Source: Dryocola clanedunensis_A (GTDB taxonomy: Bacteria > Pseudomonadota > Gammaproteobacteria > Enterobacterales > Enterobacteriaceae). From it: DNA of 64,000 bases. This document shows positions 33,216 to 41,367 of this stretch, piece by piece. The position numbers and the translations under genes are program-made. The DNA lies in NCBI GenBank assembly GCA_038405435.1, contig JBBYHZ010000002.1; one strand, given 5' to 3'. The stretch's first letter is position 1; the number at the start of each line of letters is the position of its first letter. The notes under the pieces were generated by a model, which saw nothing but the letters and a program-made list of their open reading frames with translations, did no database searches and had not been told where the DNA came from.

Positions 33216-34853
33216 TCAGCCCTTACGACAGCTGGCGAGAATATCCATATCTGACTGATATTCAGAAGTTTTAATGTCCATCATGCCCAGCATCGTTGAG
33301 AACAGATTGTCCTGAGAAACATCGCTGCTGGCCGCCTTTTTCGCCAGGCAGTCGGCGTTGACCGCGTAGTTTTGCTGATAATCTTTCGACAGCCAGAACA
33401 GGAACGGAATGTGCGTCTGCTGGGAGGGGGCAAGCATATAAGGTGTGCCGTGCAGATAAATCCCGCTTTCGCCCAGTGATTCCCCGTGGTCAGAAAGATA
33501 GACCAGCGCGGTGTTAAATTTATCCTGTCGCGCCCTGAGCTTATCAATCGTCCGGCTGAGCACGTCGTCGGTGTAGAGGATCGTATTGTCATAGGTGTTG
33601 ATCAGCGCCTGACGGTCACAGTCCTGGATCTGGTTGCTGTCGCATGTTGGCGTAAATCTGCGGAACCTGTCCGGATAGCGCTGGTAGTACGCCGGGCCGT
33701 GGCTGCCCATCAGGTGCAACACAATTACCGAATCCTGCTGCACGCCGTCGAGCACGTTGTCCAGCCGGTGGAGTACCGCATCGTCAAGGCACGACTCGCT
33801 CTTACAAAGGTTTTCAAGCTGCCACTGGGGCATAGTGGTATGTGGGATGCGGTCGCAGGCACCCTTACAGCCCCCGTCGTTATCTCGCCACAGCATGTTC
33901 ACCCCTGCATGCCCCATCACGTCCAGCAGGCCTTCCTGATGACGCGCAAGGTCAGCATCGTATTTACTGCGCGGCATATCTGAAAACATGCAGGGTACGG
34001 AAACGGCCGTTTCGGTCCCGCAGGAAGTCGCTTTCGGGAAATAAACGACACCCTGTTTTTTCAGCTCCGGGTTTGTTTCACGGGCATAGCCGTTCAGGGA
34101 GTAGTTTTCGGCTCGCGAAGCTTCACCCACCACCAGAATGACGACGGTTTTCTTTTTCTGCTGGCTAATCACCGGGCCTTTTTTGGCATCTTCGCCGATG
34201 CGAATCAACGTCTGATCCCCGGCAAACCAGCGCTCTTTGCTGTAGCGGCCGATGGCGCTGATATAGTTGGCGGGGGTCACCATTTTTACCACGCCTTTAT
34301 TATTGCGGAACAGCGAGGCGTAATCTTTATAAAAAACGGAGGCCACAAGAATAATGACCAGCAGCCCTGCCAGAATTCCTACCAGGCGGGTGAGGGCAAT
34401 ATGCCACCAGCGCGCAGGTTTAATTTTAATCGCGCCCAGAATAACAGCGGGGATAATACCCGCCAGCGCAAGCCACATTATAAGCTGCGGCGTGATGAGC
34501 GAGGTGGCCTCCTGGGAATCTGTCTCAAAGACGTTAACCATCATGCTCTTATCGATGACGGCTCCGTAGGTATACATAAAGTAATTGCTGCCCGCGCAGC
34601 CCAGCACCAGTATTACCAGCATCGGCTTGCGCAGCCATGGAATATTGATCGCGCTGAATATTGTCAGCCAGGCGCAAAAAAGCACGACCGGAACAGTCGC
34701 TGCAAATAGCCAGCTGTGCAGGGAGTCGGGCGCAATGATTTGCCAGCTGCGACGAATAAACAGGGCGTTAATAACGGTAAAGAAGAATGCGCAGCAGAGG
34801 TTAAACTTCGCATCGTTACATTGTAACTTTTTAATGAGTTCCATAACGGCCAT
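33216..34853 (-). CDS. eptA: Lipid A phosphoethanolamine transferase
   Basis: 545 residues. Inner-membrane enzyme that moves phosphoethanolamine from phosphatidylethanolamine to lipid A phosphates, lowering surface charge and polymyxin binding. Five membrane segments (residues about 18-190) precede a periplasmic alkaline-phosphatase-fold domain. Metal/catalytic features: VVGEASRAENYSLNGYARET (Glu ligand), CGTETAVSVPCMFSD (catalytic Thr), LYLSDHGES-type stretch VYLSDHGESLGESGIYLHGT (Asp-His). Paired cysteines (SCGTE/PCMF, GGCKGACD, CKSESC) fit the family disulfides. MCR proteins share the fold. The gene is inserted between nemR and ydhL relative to E. coli. A second ATG at 34844 is possible. 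Confidence 0.88.
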   Translation of the reverse strand: MAVMELIKKLQCNDAKFNLCCAFFFTVINALFIRRSWQIIAPDSLHSWLFAATVPVVLFCAWLTIFSAINIPWLRKPMLVILVLGCAGSNYFMYTYGAVIDKSMMVNVFETDSQEATSLITPQLIMWLALAGIIPAVILGAIKIKPARWWHIALTRLVGILAGLLVIILVASVFYKDYASLFRNNKGVVKMVTPANYISAIGRYSKERWFAGDQTLIRIGEDAKKGPVISQQKKKTVVILVVGEASRAENYSLNGYARETNPELKKQGVVYFPKATSCGTETAVSVPCMFSDMPRSKYDADLARHQEGLLDVMGHAGVNMLWRDNDGGCKGACDRIPHTTMPQWQLENLCKSESCLDDAVLHRLDNVLDGVQQDSVIVLHLMGSHGPAYYQRYPDRFRRFTPTCDSNQIQDCDRQALINTYDNTILYTDDVLSRTIDKLRARQDKFNTALVYLSDHGESLGESGIYLHGTPYMLAPSQQTHIPFLFWLSKDYQQNYAVNADCLAKKAASSDVSQDNLFSTMLGMMDIKTSEYQSDMDILASCRKG

Positions 34854-34892
34854 AAAAATTTCTGGAGATTGTGGCCAGAATAAAGAGGGAAG

Positions 34893-34909
34893 ATTAGGCG
34901 AACCTTAAC
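34893..34909 (-). promoter_or_regulatory. Candidate PmrA box upstream of eptA
   Basis: On the minus strand GTTAAG-GTTCG-CCTAAT: two hexamers with an exact five-base spacer, each matching 5 of 6 positions of the PmrA half-site YTTAAK (as I recall it). It is 40-56 bases upstream of the eptA ATG, where a PmrA-activated promoter is expected. Confidence 0.5.
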
Positions 34910-35016
34910 GTCACCGTGAAACGCAGCTTTGTTGATGGAACGTTTAAGTTGGCTTTATTCCCATGCCGGGCTTGCATCCTTTCTGATGTCGGGCTTCAAT
35001 TGAAGGAAGTCAGAGC

Positions 35017-35268
35017 GTGGGGGTAAAAGTGGCCGAGCAGCTTGAGTTTTTCCCGATACAAAGCCCTTGTCGTGGGATCTGCCAGTCGGATGAACGCGGG
35101 TATTGCCGCGGCTGTATGCGCAGCCGGGACGAGCGATTTAACTGGCAAAAGCTCAGCGATCCCCAGAAGCAGGAAGTGCTGCGCCTGTGCCGCCAGCGTT
35201 TTTTGCGCAAGTTACGAACAAACGCCACCGGTGCATCCGAAGAACCGCAGCAATCCTCACTTTTTTAA
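35017..35268 (+). CDS. ydhL: DUF1289 small Cys-rich protein
   Basis: 83 residues from GTG 35017 (AAGGAAG nine bases upstream) or 79 from GTG 35029, which gives the E. coli-like N-terminus AEQLEFF. Four conserved cysteines in SPCRGICQSDERGYCRGCMR suggest a metal or Fe-S site, but function is unknown. It ends EEPQQSSLF, like the E. coli protein. Placed between eptA (divergent) and ydhF (same strand). Confidence 0.88.
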   Translation: MGVKVAEQLEFFPIQSPCRGICQSDERGYCRGCMRSRDERFNWQKLSDPQKQEVLRLCRQRFLRKLRTNATGASEEPQQSSLF

Positions 35269-35325
35269 TCATTTATCCCCGCTATACTCCGGCGCAGAAT
35301 TCTTCCAATACTGAGGTCATGCTTT

Positions 35326-36222
35326 ATGGTACAGCGCATTACGATTTCCCCGCAGGGACCCGAGTTTTCACGCCTGGTGATGGGGTACTGGCGTCTGATG
35401 GAGTGGAATATGTCTCCGCGCCAGCTGGCCAGTTTTATTGAAGAGCATGTTGAACTGGGGATCACCACCGCCGACCACGCCGATATTTACGGCGGCTACG
35501 CCTGTGAAGCAGCCTTCGGCGACGCAATGCGCCTGGTGCCGCATCTGCGCGAGAAAATGGAGATTGTCACGAAATGCGGTATCGCCACTACCGCGAATCC
35601 CGACCACGCGCTCGGCCATTACATTACCGATCGCAGCCACATCATCAGCAGCGCCGAAGCCTCGCTGCAGAAGCTTGCCACCGACTATCTCGATCTGCTG
35701 CTGATCCATCGCCCGGATCCGCTGATGGACGCGGATGAAATCGCTGAAGCTTTCACCGAACTGCATAAGAGCGGCAAAGTGCGCCACTTCGGCGTGTCGA
35801 ACTTCACTCCGGCCCAGTTTGCGCTCCTGCAATCGCGCCTGCCGTTTACGCTGGCAACTAACCAGGTGGAGATTTCTCCGGTCCATCAGCCTGCCATTCT
35901 GGATGGCACCCTCGATCAGTGCCAGCAGCTGCGTATCCGCCCGATGGCGTGGTCCTGCCTCGGTGGCGGCAGCCTGTTTAACGATGAGGCCTTCCAGCCC
36001 CTGCGTGATGAGCTGCAGGCGGTGGCTAACGAAATCGGCGCCCAGACGATTGAACAGGTTGTCTATGCGTGGGTGATGCGCCTGCCGTCCCAGCCGCTGC
36101 CAATAATCGGCTCGGGTAAAATTGAGCGCGTGCGCTCTGCAATCCACTCCCTGTCGCTGGAAATGAACCGTCAGCAGTGGTTCCGCATTCGTAAAGCCGC
36201 GCTGGGTTACGACGTGCCGTAA
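35326..36222 (+). CDS. ydhF: Aldo/keto reductase family oxidoreductase
   Basis: 298 residues, NADPH-dependent (beta/alpha)8 aldo-keto reductase; cytoplasmic, natural substrate unknown. Features: TTADHADIYGGYACEAAFGD near residue 47 (catalytic Asp/Tyr), VTKCGIAT near 85, DYLDLLLIHRPDPLMDADEI near 125, HFGVSNFTPAQF near 155, and the C-terminal cofactor loop LPIIGSGKIERVRSAI near 262. It sits between ydhL and sodC as in E. coli. Confidence 0.94.
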   Translation: MVQRITISPQGPEFSRLVMGYWRLMEWNMSPRQLASFIEEHVELGITTADHADIYGGYACEAAFGDAMRLVPHLREKMEIVTKCGIATTANPDHALGHYITDRSHIISSAEASLQKLATDYLDLLLIHRPDPLMDADEIAEAFTELHKSGKVRHFGVSNFTPAQFALLQSRLPFTLATNQVEISPVHQPAILDGTLDQCQQLRIRPMAWSCLGGGSLFNDEAFQPLRDELQAVANEIGAQTIEQVVYAWVMRLPSQPLPIIGSGKIERVRSAIHSLSLEMNRQQWFRIRKAALGYDVP

Positions 36223-36291
36223 GCCTGATTAATTGCCTCCTGGCCATATTCTGCCTAACCTTAACTGGGCAAATAAATACAGGAGGTAATG

Positions 36292-36813
36292 ATGAAGCGT
36301 TTGAGTCTCGCACTACTCGCAATGTTGACCTGCGGCGCAGCCCAGGCGGCAAGCGAAAAAGTTGAAATGAATCTCGTCACGCCGCAGGGCATCGGCCACT
36401 CTCTTGGCTCCGTCACCATCAACGAAACCGATAAGGGGCTCGAATTTGCCCCTGACCTGCGTACGCTCCCGCCCGGAGAACATGGTTTTCATGTTCACGC
36501 CAAAGGTACCTGTGAGCCAGCCATGAAAGAGGGTAAACCTTCAGCCGCCGAGGCGGCGGGCGGCCACCTTGATCCGGAAAACACCGGCAAACATATGGGG
36601 CCGGAAGGCGTGGGGCATCTCGGGGATTTACCCGTGCTGGTGGTGAACAATGACGGTAAGGCAACGGAGCCCGTCACAGCACCGCGCCTGAAAAAGCTTG
36701 ATGACGTGAAGGGCAAAGCGCTGATGATCCACGTGGACGGCGATAATATGTCCGATCGGCCCAAACCGCTGGGCGGTGGCGGCGCACGCTACGCCTGCGG
36801 CGTGATTAAGTAG
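36292..36813 (+). CDS. sodC: Periplasmic Cu/Zn superoxide dismutase
   Basis: 173 residues from ATG 36292. An ATG at 36289 is only two bases after AGGAGG, whereas 36292 is at five and gives the E. coli length. Signal peptide residues 1-20 (MKRLSLALLAMLTCGAAQAA). Metal-site stretches: GEHGFHVHAKGTCEP (Cu ligands and a disulfide Cys), AGGHLDPENTGKHMGPEGVG (Zn loop), ALMIHVDGDNMSDRP and GARYACGVIK (second disulfide Cys). Periplasmic defence against superoxide. One base separates its stop from the end of convergent ydhK. Confidence 0.96.
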   Translation: MKRLSLALLAMLTCGAAQAASEKVEMNLVTPQGIGHSLGSVTINETDKGLEFAPDLRTLPPGEHGFHVHAKGTCEPAMKEGKPSAAEAAGGHLDPENTGKHMGPEGVGHLGDLPVLVVNNDGKATEPVTAPRLKKLDDVKGKALMIHVDGDNMSDRPKPLGGGGARYACGVIK

Positions 36814-36814
36814 C

Positions 36815-38836
36815 TCAGCTGCTGCCTGTCAGCGTACCGACAGGCGGCGCTTGTTCCAGCTGTGAGAGGGAGCAGTACAGCCGCCAGATGATCCCCGCCA
36901 GATCCCGCGCCGCAGGACTGTGGTGGTGGGCAAGCGTATCGCAAATCCTTTGTAGTTCCCGCAGCGCCTCGCCCAGAGGACGCTGCTGCACGCCGCGTTC
37001 GCTCATAACATCCCGTAGCGTATGAATGCAGACGTCCCGCACGTTAGACAGCGGGTCCGATCGCGTTTCCCAGCCGCGAAGCTGCCACACAACGTGCGAA
37101 CAGTTCAGCAGCACAACCCCCCAGCGCAGCAGCCACCGCCTGGCCGTTTCATCCTTGCTGTTGCTTAACTGGCTGATGTGGTGATAAACGAGCGATTCGA
37201 ACTGATTTTCATCACGCTGCGGCCTGCGGCTTAGCTGATCGATGAAACCACGGCGGAGCGAACGAATATGACGTCGGCTTTTTCGCGTGTCTGAGCTTGG
37301 CCGCAGGACGGAGAATGCCACCCACGACAGCCCCACGCCGATGACCTTGGCGAGGTTATCGTTCAGGAAACCGCCAAAGTCGTAAACCGGCGGATTGGTA
37401 ACGGCGACAAACGATCCCATAAACACGATTAGCTGGCCCCAGAGGCCAGCGAGCTTAGGCTGCTGAAGCTTGAGCAGCTGCATCGTTGCCAGCAGCGGGA
37501 ACAGGAAAATCAGGAACTGCCAGAGGTCGGTTATCTGCACCATCAGCCCGAACTTCACCAGGAAGCTGAACAGCGACAGCCAGAGCAGGGTGCGCATCAG
37601 CAGCGTCAGCGAGCCCAGCGGAGAGGCGACCGAGGAATACAGCACGCAGCTGATGGCCGCGAGGGATAACGCTCCGCTTGCGGCATCCCACTGCGTTCCG
37701 ATGCTCCACGCGCCCGTCACGATGATGACGCAGAAAGTTCGCAGCGCGCTCCAGCTTGCTTCTGCGCTGTCCGTATGGCGGGCAAGAGAGGGCGTTTTGG
37801 GCGGTGTTATGACCGAAACGGGCGTGGCGTTCTCCAGCTCGCGCAGCCAGCGGCTGCTGTCGAGATACAGCCAGCAGAAATAGCGCAGGCGGTGCCAGAA
37901 GGCATGGTGGCGATAGTCGTCGCCCACCCCCGGCGCAAGCTGCTGGAGCAGGCGCGCAACCTGATACTTATGGGTTTCCGGGCGGGCGAGTTCCTTCAGT
38001 AGCGCATCCAGCAGCGGCCACAAACGTTCGGGCGGATTTGACCAGTTCACCAGCATGCGGCGCAGGCCGGAAATCACGCTGGTCAGGCGCAGCTGCTGGT
38101 GCAGCAAATAGTTGAGCAGGTTGTTCTGACGCCGGAAGCGGTAATGGCTCCAGAAGGCCTGAATGCGCAGCAGGTTCATGGTCAGGATCTGGCCGATGAC
38201 CCCTTCGTGGGCGGTACGGATTTCATCGGTGGTTTCCGGCTTCCACAGCAGGCTTGCGTGTTCCAGCAGGCGGGCGTGCATCGTTTTCAGGGCCGTGATG
38301 AGCGTGGTGCCGTCCGAGGTGCTGGGCAGCACCATCATCATAAAGCCGCCGCATAAAATCCCGACGATAACCTCGCAGACGCGGGCCTGAGCGATATCCC
38401 ACAGCTGGGTGGTTTCCACGGTATCAATCATCGGAAAGGCGATAATGGCCGCCGTGTAGCCCGCCAGCATAAACGCGTAGGCCGCATTGTTCTGGAAATG
38501 GCTGGAGACCCAGGTGCAGAGCGCAAGCCAGGCGGCCATTGAAAGCGTAAACAGCCACGGATCGTTAAGGGTATTACCGGCAATAATCAGTGCTGCCGTC
38601 GCGCCTATCAGGCTGCCGGCGATACGCCCCAGGCTTTTACTGACCACGCCGCCCACGGTAGGGAAACTGACCACCGCCGCAGAGGTCATTGCCCAGTACG
38701 GTTCGTCTAAATCAAGGCAGTAGGCAATGGTGAGGGCGAGGCACATCGCAATGGCGTTGCGCAGGGCGTAGCGCCACTGCCCACCGGATGCTTTGCCCCA
38801 CGGGGTGTTATGCCACTCAAGCCAGCTTAGTTTCAT
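36815..38836 (-). CDS. ydhK: FUSC-family inner-membrane transport protein
   Basis: 673 residues. Aromatic-acid exporter/FusC fold: an N-terminal block of about six membrane segments (residues 25-180, AMCLALTIAYCLDLDEPYWA), a cytoplasmic helical region, and a second membrane block (about 370-510), then a soluble C-terminal domain. It works with the HlyD-type YdhJ and the small YdhI as a tripartite-type efflux unit of the AaeAB/EmrAB-like group; substrate unknown. Seven bases after ydhJ. The order I-J-K is intact as in E. coli, divergent from slyA. Confidence 0.92.
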   Translation of the reverse strand: MKLSWLEWHNTPWGKASGGQWRYALRNAIAMCLALTIAYCLDLDEPYWAMTSAAVVSFPTVGGVVSKSLGRIAGSLIGATAALIIAGNTLNDPWLFTLSMAAWLALCTWVSSHFQNNAAYAFMLAGYTAAIIAFPMIDTVETTQLWDIAQARVCEVIVGILCGGFMMMVLPSTSDGTTLITALKTMHARLLEHASLLWKPETTDEIRTAHEGVIGQILTMNLLRIQAFWSHYRFRRQNNLLNYLLHQQLRLTSVISGLRRMLVNWSNPPERLWPLLDALLKELARPETHKYQVARLLQQLAPGVGDDYRHHAFWHRLRYFCWLYLDSSRWLRELENATPVSVITPPKTPSLARHTDSAEASWSALRTFCVIIVTGAWSIGTQWDAASGALSLAAISCVLYSSVASPLGSLTLLMRTLLWLSLFSFLVKFGLMVQITDLWQFLIFLFPLLATMQLLKLQQPKLAGLWGQLIVFMGSFVAVTNPPVYDFGGFLNDNLAKVIGVGLSWVAFSVLRPSSDTRKSRRHIRSLRRGFIDQLSRRPQRDENQFESLVYHHISQLSNSKDETARRWLLRWGVVLLNCSHVVWQLRGWETRSDPLSNVRDVCIHTLRDVMSERGVQQRPLGEALRELQRICDTLAHHHSPAARDLAGIIWRLYCSLSQLEQAPPVGTLTGSS

Positions 38837-38843
38837 CTCCGGC

Positions 38844-39701
38844 TCATTGCGTAATAGTCACGGTACAGGTGGTACCGGAAACCAGCGTCACGCCCTGCGG
38901 CACAGAATCCAGCCGGATGCGGACCGGCACGCGCTGCGCCAGCCGGACCCACGGCACGTTGGGTTTGATATCCGGCACGAGATCGCTCTCGCTCTCGATG
39001 CTCTGGTCGTAAATGGCCCGCCCGATGCTTTCAACCTTGCCCGACAGCGGCTGGTTGCCGCTGTATAACACGATATTAGCCGGGTTGCCGGGCCGGATAT
39101 GCCTGAGCTTCGTCTCTTCGAAATAGCCCACAACGTAGAAAGAATGGCTGTCCACGAGGGCGAAGACCGGCTGGCCCGTGGACGCGTAGTTGCCCGTCCG
39201 CGTAGAGAGGTTGGTGACCCAGCCGTCCACCGGGGCGGTGACCGTGGTCTGGCTAAGCTGCCATTGCGCCTGCTTAAGCGTGGCCTGCGCCGCTTTAACG
39301 GCGGCCTCGGCGGCCTTCACGTTGATGTTCGCCGTGTCCATATCCTCGGCGGAAATGTAATTTTTCGGCAGATGGCGGCGGCGATTGGCTTCGTTATTCG
39401 CTTTGGAAAGCGTGGACTGCGACTGGGCAAGCTGCGCTTCGGCGTTAAGTTCGGCAATCTGATAGGGCGTGACGTCCAACGTGAACAGCACCGAACCCGC
39501 TTTAACAAACTGGTTATCGACAACGTTCAGATGAGTAATGGTTCCGGAAACCTGGGGGGTGATGCTGACCTGTTCGGCGCGCACCTTGCCGTCCCGCGTC
39601 CACGGGGACTGCATGTAATAATTCCAGAGCAGCCATCCGGCGACGACGGCCGCCGCGAAAACAACGAGGGTCGAGAAATACTTTAAAGTTTTGAAATTCA
39701 T
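38844..39701 (-). CDS. ydhJ: HlyD-family membrane fusion protein
   Basis: 285 residues from ATG 39701 (MNFKTLKYFSTLVVFAAAVV). One N-terminal membrane anchor (about 6-26), then a biotinyl-lipoyl-like half-motif (VRAEQVSITPQVSGTITHLN), a coiled-coil hairpin rich in Ala/Gln/Asn (about 90-150), and the second half-motif VTAPVDGWVTNLS. The periplasmic adaptor partner of YdhK. It starts four bases after ydhI; the upstream extension to 39728 overlaps ydhI and is not used. Confidence 0.93.
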   Translation of the reverse strand: MNFKTLKYFSTLVVFAAAVVAGWLLWNYYMQSPWTRDGKVRAEQVSITPQVSGTITHLNVVDNQFVKAGSVLFTLDVTPYQIAELNAEAQLAQSQSTLSKANNEANRRRHLPKNYISAEDMDTANINVKAAEAAVKAAQATLKQAQWQLSQTTVTAPVDGWVTNLSTRTGNYASTGQPVFALVDSHSFYVVGYFEETKLRHIRPGNPANIVLYSGNQPLSGKVESIGRAIYDQSIESESDLVPDIKPNVPWVRLAQRVPVRIRLDSVPQGVTLVSGTTCTVTITQ

Positions 39702-39705
39702 CTGC

Positions 39706-39942
39706 TTACCACATAGCCAGGATGACAAACGCCGCGCTTACCGACAGGGAAAATAGCGATAAATCCATCAGGGTCGGATGCCAGATTTCGCCGGAATACA
39801 TCCAGTCGCGTAACAAACGGTGCAGGATAAGCCAAAAGAAAAAGCCCAGCAGCACCGGTTTAAACAGGGGGGGGAAGTAGATGGACGCGCCAACAATTAA
39901 GTCCTGAAGCGCCAGGCCTGATGCGGAAAAAGTGAAGCTCAC
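39706..39942 (-). CDS. ydhI: DUF1656 small membrane protein
   Basis: 78 residues with a GTG start preceded by AAGGAT. Two hydrophobic segments (LFKPVLLGFFFWLILHRLL and LSLFSLSVSAAFVILAMW) fit the DUF1656 family that accompanies FUSC/HlyD exporters. First gene of ydhIJK. Divergent from slyA; the SlyA palindrome (40096-40107) lies in the shared intergenic region. Confidence 0.9.
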   Translation of the reverse strand: MSFTFSASGLALQDLIVGASIYFPPLFKPVLLGFFFWLILHRLLRDWMYSGEIWHPTLMDLSLFSLSVSAAFVILAMW

Positions 39943-40095
39943 GTCGAATAATCCTTTAATATATCGGGGACTGCTGCCGTTTTCCCGGACTTCGCTGTAA
40001 TATTAAAGTGTAGATGGTTACATAACATCAGCGAAAGTAAGGAATTTGTTTTTTAATTTAAAGCCTGCACAATAGTCTAAAATCAGTATAATAAC

Positions 40096-40107
40096 TTAGC
40101 AAGCTAA
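40096..40107. promoter_or_regulatory. SlyA operator at slyA
   Basis: TTAGCAAGCTAA, a perfect 12-base palindrome equal to the SlyA consensus, ending four bases before the Shine-Dalgarno of slyA. SlyA autorepression is known in Salmonella and E. coli. It also lies in the region shared with ydhIJK. Confidence 0.85.
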
Positions 40108-40123
40108 TTATAAGGAGATGAAA

Positions 40124-40558
40124 TTGGAATCGCCACTAGGATCAGATCTGGCCCGCTTGGTGCGTATTTGGCGTGCTCTGATTGACCATCGCCTGAAACC
40201 TCTGGAATTGACACAGACACACTGGGTGACGCTGCATAACATTCATCAGCTTCCGCCCGAGCAGTCACAGATTCAGCTGGCCAAAGCGATTGGCATCGAG
40301 CAACCCTCTCTGGTCCGCACGCTGGATCAGCTGGAGGAGAAGGGGTTAATCTCCCGTCAAACCTGCGCAAGCGACCGTCGTGCAAAGCGTATCAAACTGA
40401 CCGAACGTGCCACGCCGATTATCACTGAAATGGAAGCGGTGATTAACCACACGCGCGGCGAAATTTTATCGGGGATCAGCGACGAGGAGTTAACCCTGCT
40501 GATCAAACTGGTTGCCCGCCTTGAGCAAAACATCGTTGAGCTTCAGGCGCAGGATTGA
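40124..40558 (+). CDS. slyA: MarR-family transcriptional regulator SlyA (TTG start)
   Basis: 144 residues from TTG 40124. The ATG at 40118 touches the AAGGAG (40112-40117) with no spacing, whereas TTG 40124 lies six bases away and gives the classical LESPLGSDLARLVRIWRALI N-terminus. The winged helix spans about 50-110 (IQLAKAIGIEQPSLVRTLDQ, then DRRAKRIKLTE for the wing). It is a dimeric counter-silencer that relieves H-NS and responds to small aromatic acids. The strong local palindrome supports autoregulation. Confidence 0.95.
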   Translation: MESPLGSDLARLVRIWRALIDHRLKPLELTQTHWVTLHNIHQLPPEQSQIQLAKAIGIEQPSLVRTLDQLEEKGLISRQTCASDRRAKRIKLTERATPIITEMEAVINHTRGEILSGISDEELTLLIKLVARLEQNIVELQAQD

Positions 40559-40577
40559 ACCGGCGTTTGTTGCCCAA

Positions 40578-40612
40578 TAAAAAAGGCCTGAATCATTCAG
40601 GCCTCTTTTTTT
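40578..40612. terminator. Bidirectional terminator between slyA and slyB
   Basis: AGGCCTGAA-TCA-TTCAGGCCT (40584-40604) with CTTTTTTT on the right and AATAAAAAA on the left, so it terminates both the rightward slyA and leftward slyB transcripts. Confidence 0.93.
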
Positions 40613-40617
40613 GCATA

Positions 40618-41085
40618 TTAGCGTGGTGAAACGGTCGTCTGGCTGCCGTTGCTGGCAATCATTACGCGTTGCCCTGCGGAGTATTTAGTGGCGCCCTGTT
40701 TCTGAACTACCAGGATGGTGTTGCCGTCATCTTTACGAATTTCCAGCTCGACACCCTGCGTCTTATTCATTGCGCCCTGAACGCCCTGGCCCGCTACGCC
40801 ACCGGCTACGGCACCCGCTGCGGTTGCAAGGGAGCGACCGGTACCGCCGCCAACGGTATTACCCAGGAAGCCGCCCAGCACGGCCCCGCCGATTGCGCCC
40901 ATCACGTTTTTGTCATCGCCACCCTGAATCTGTACCGGACGAACCGAGACCAGCGTGCCGTAAGTGACGCTCTGGACCTGCTTCGCTTCTGAGGCGCTGT
41001 AAACGTCCCCGGAAAGGGAGCTGTCATTAACACAGCCTGCCAGCGTAAATCCGACCAACGAAACAACCAGTACACGTGAAATCAT
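40618..41085 (-). CDS. slyB: Outer-membrane lipoprotein SlyB
   Basis: 155 residues from ATG 41085 (CAGGAGATTCTCAA upstream). Lipoprotein signal peptide with lipobox LAGC (VVSLVGFTLAGCVND), then a glycine-zipper region (VMGAIGGAVLGGFLGN, GAVAGGVAGQGVQGA, about residues 62-105) of the Rick_17kDa/PCP family. The residue after Cys is Val, not Asp, so it should go to the outer membrane. PhoP-regulated in E. coli; a PhoP-box-like repeat is found upstream. The frame extends to 41127 but without support. Confidence 0.95.
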   Translation of the reverse strand: MISRVLVVSLVGFTLAGCVNDSSLSGDVYSASEAKQVQSVTYGTLVSVRPVQIQGGDDKNVMGAIGGAVLGGFLGNTVGGGTGRSLATAAGAVAGGVAGQGVQGAMNKTQGVELEIRKDDGNTILVVQKQGATKYSAGQRVMIASNGSQTTVSPR

Positions 41086-41192
41086 TTGAGAATCTCCTGT
41101 TTCAACAACGCCCATGTGAGCATCCATAATGGGTAAATTATAAGGTATTTAGATGCTGAATTTTAGATTAGTTCACAGCGCTGAAAGTAAAA

Positions 41193-41227
41193 ATAATAAA
41201 TGAGCCTTCGTCAACCGTGAGTAAACG
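41193..41227 (-). promoter_or_regulatory. Candidate PhoP-dependent promoter of slyB
   Basis: On the minus strand CGTTTA-CTCAC-GGTTGA (41227-41211) fits the PhoP direct repeat KGTTTA-N5-KGTTTA at 5 of 6 positions per half. A TATTAT -10 (41198-41193) begins 12 bases downstream, the right geometry for PhoP overlapping the -35 position. Confidence 0.5.
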
Positions 41228-41367
41228 GCGTCACGCCTGGGTTTACCACGAGGTGCGGGGATGCGCCAGGTCGCGAACTTGTTAAAAAGTATTAATAATT
41301 TATCGTACTGTCCCGGCGTTTGTGGTGGAGTACTCGGATAATCCGTAATTTTTTACAGGAGCAACTG

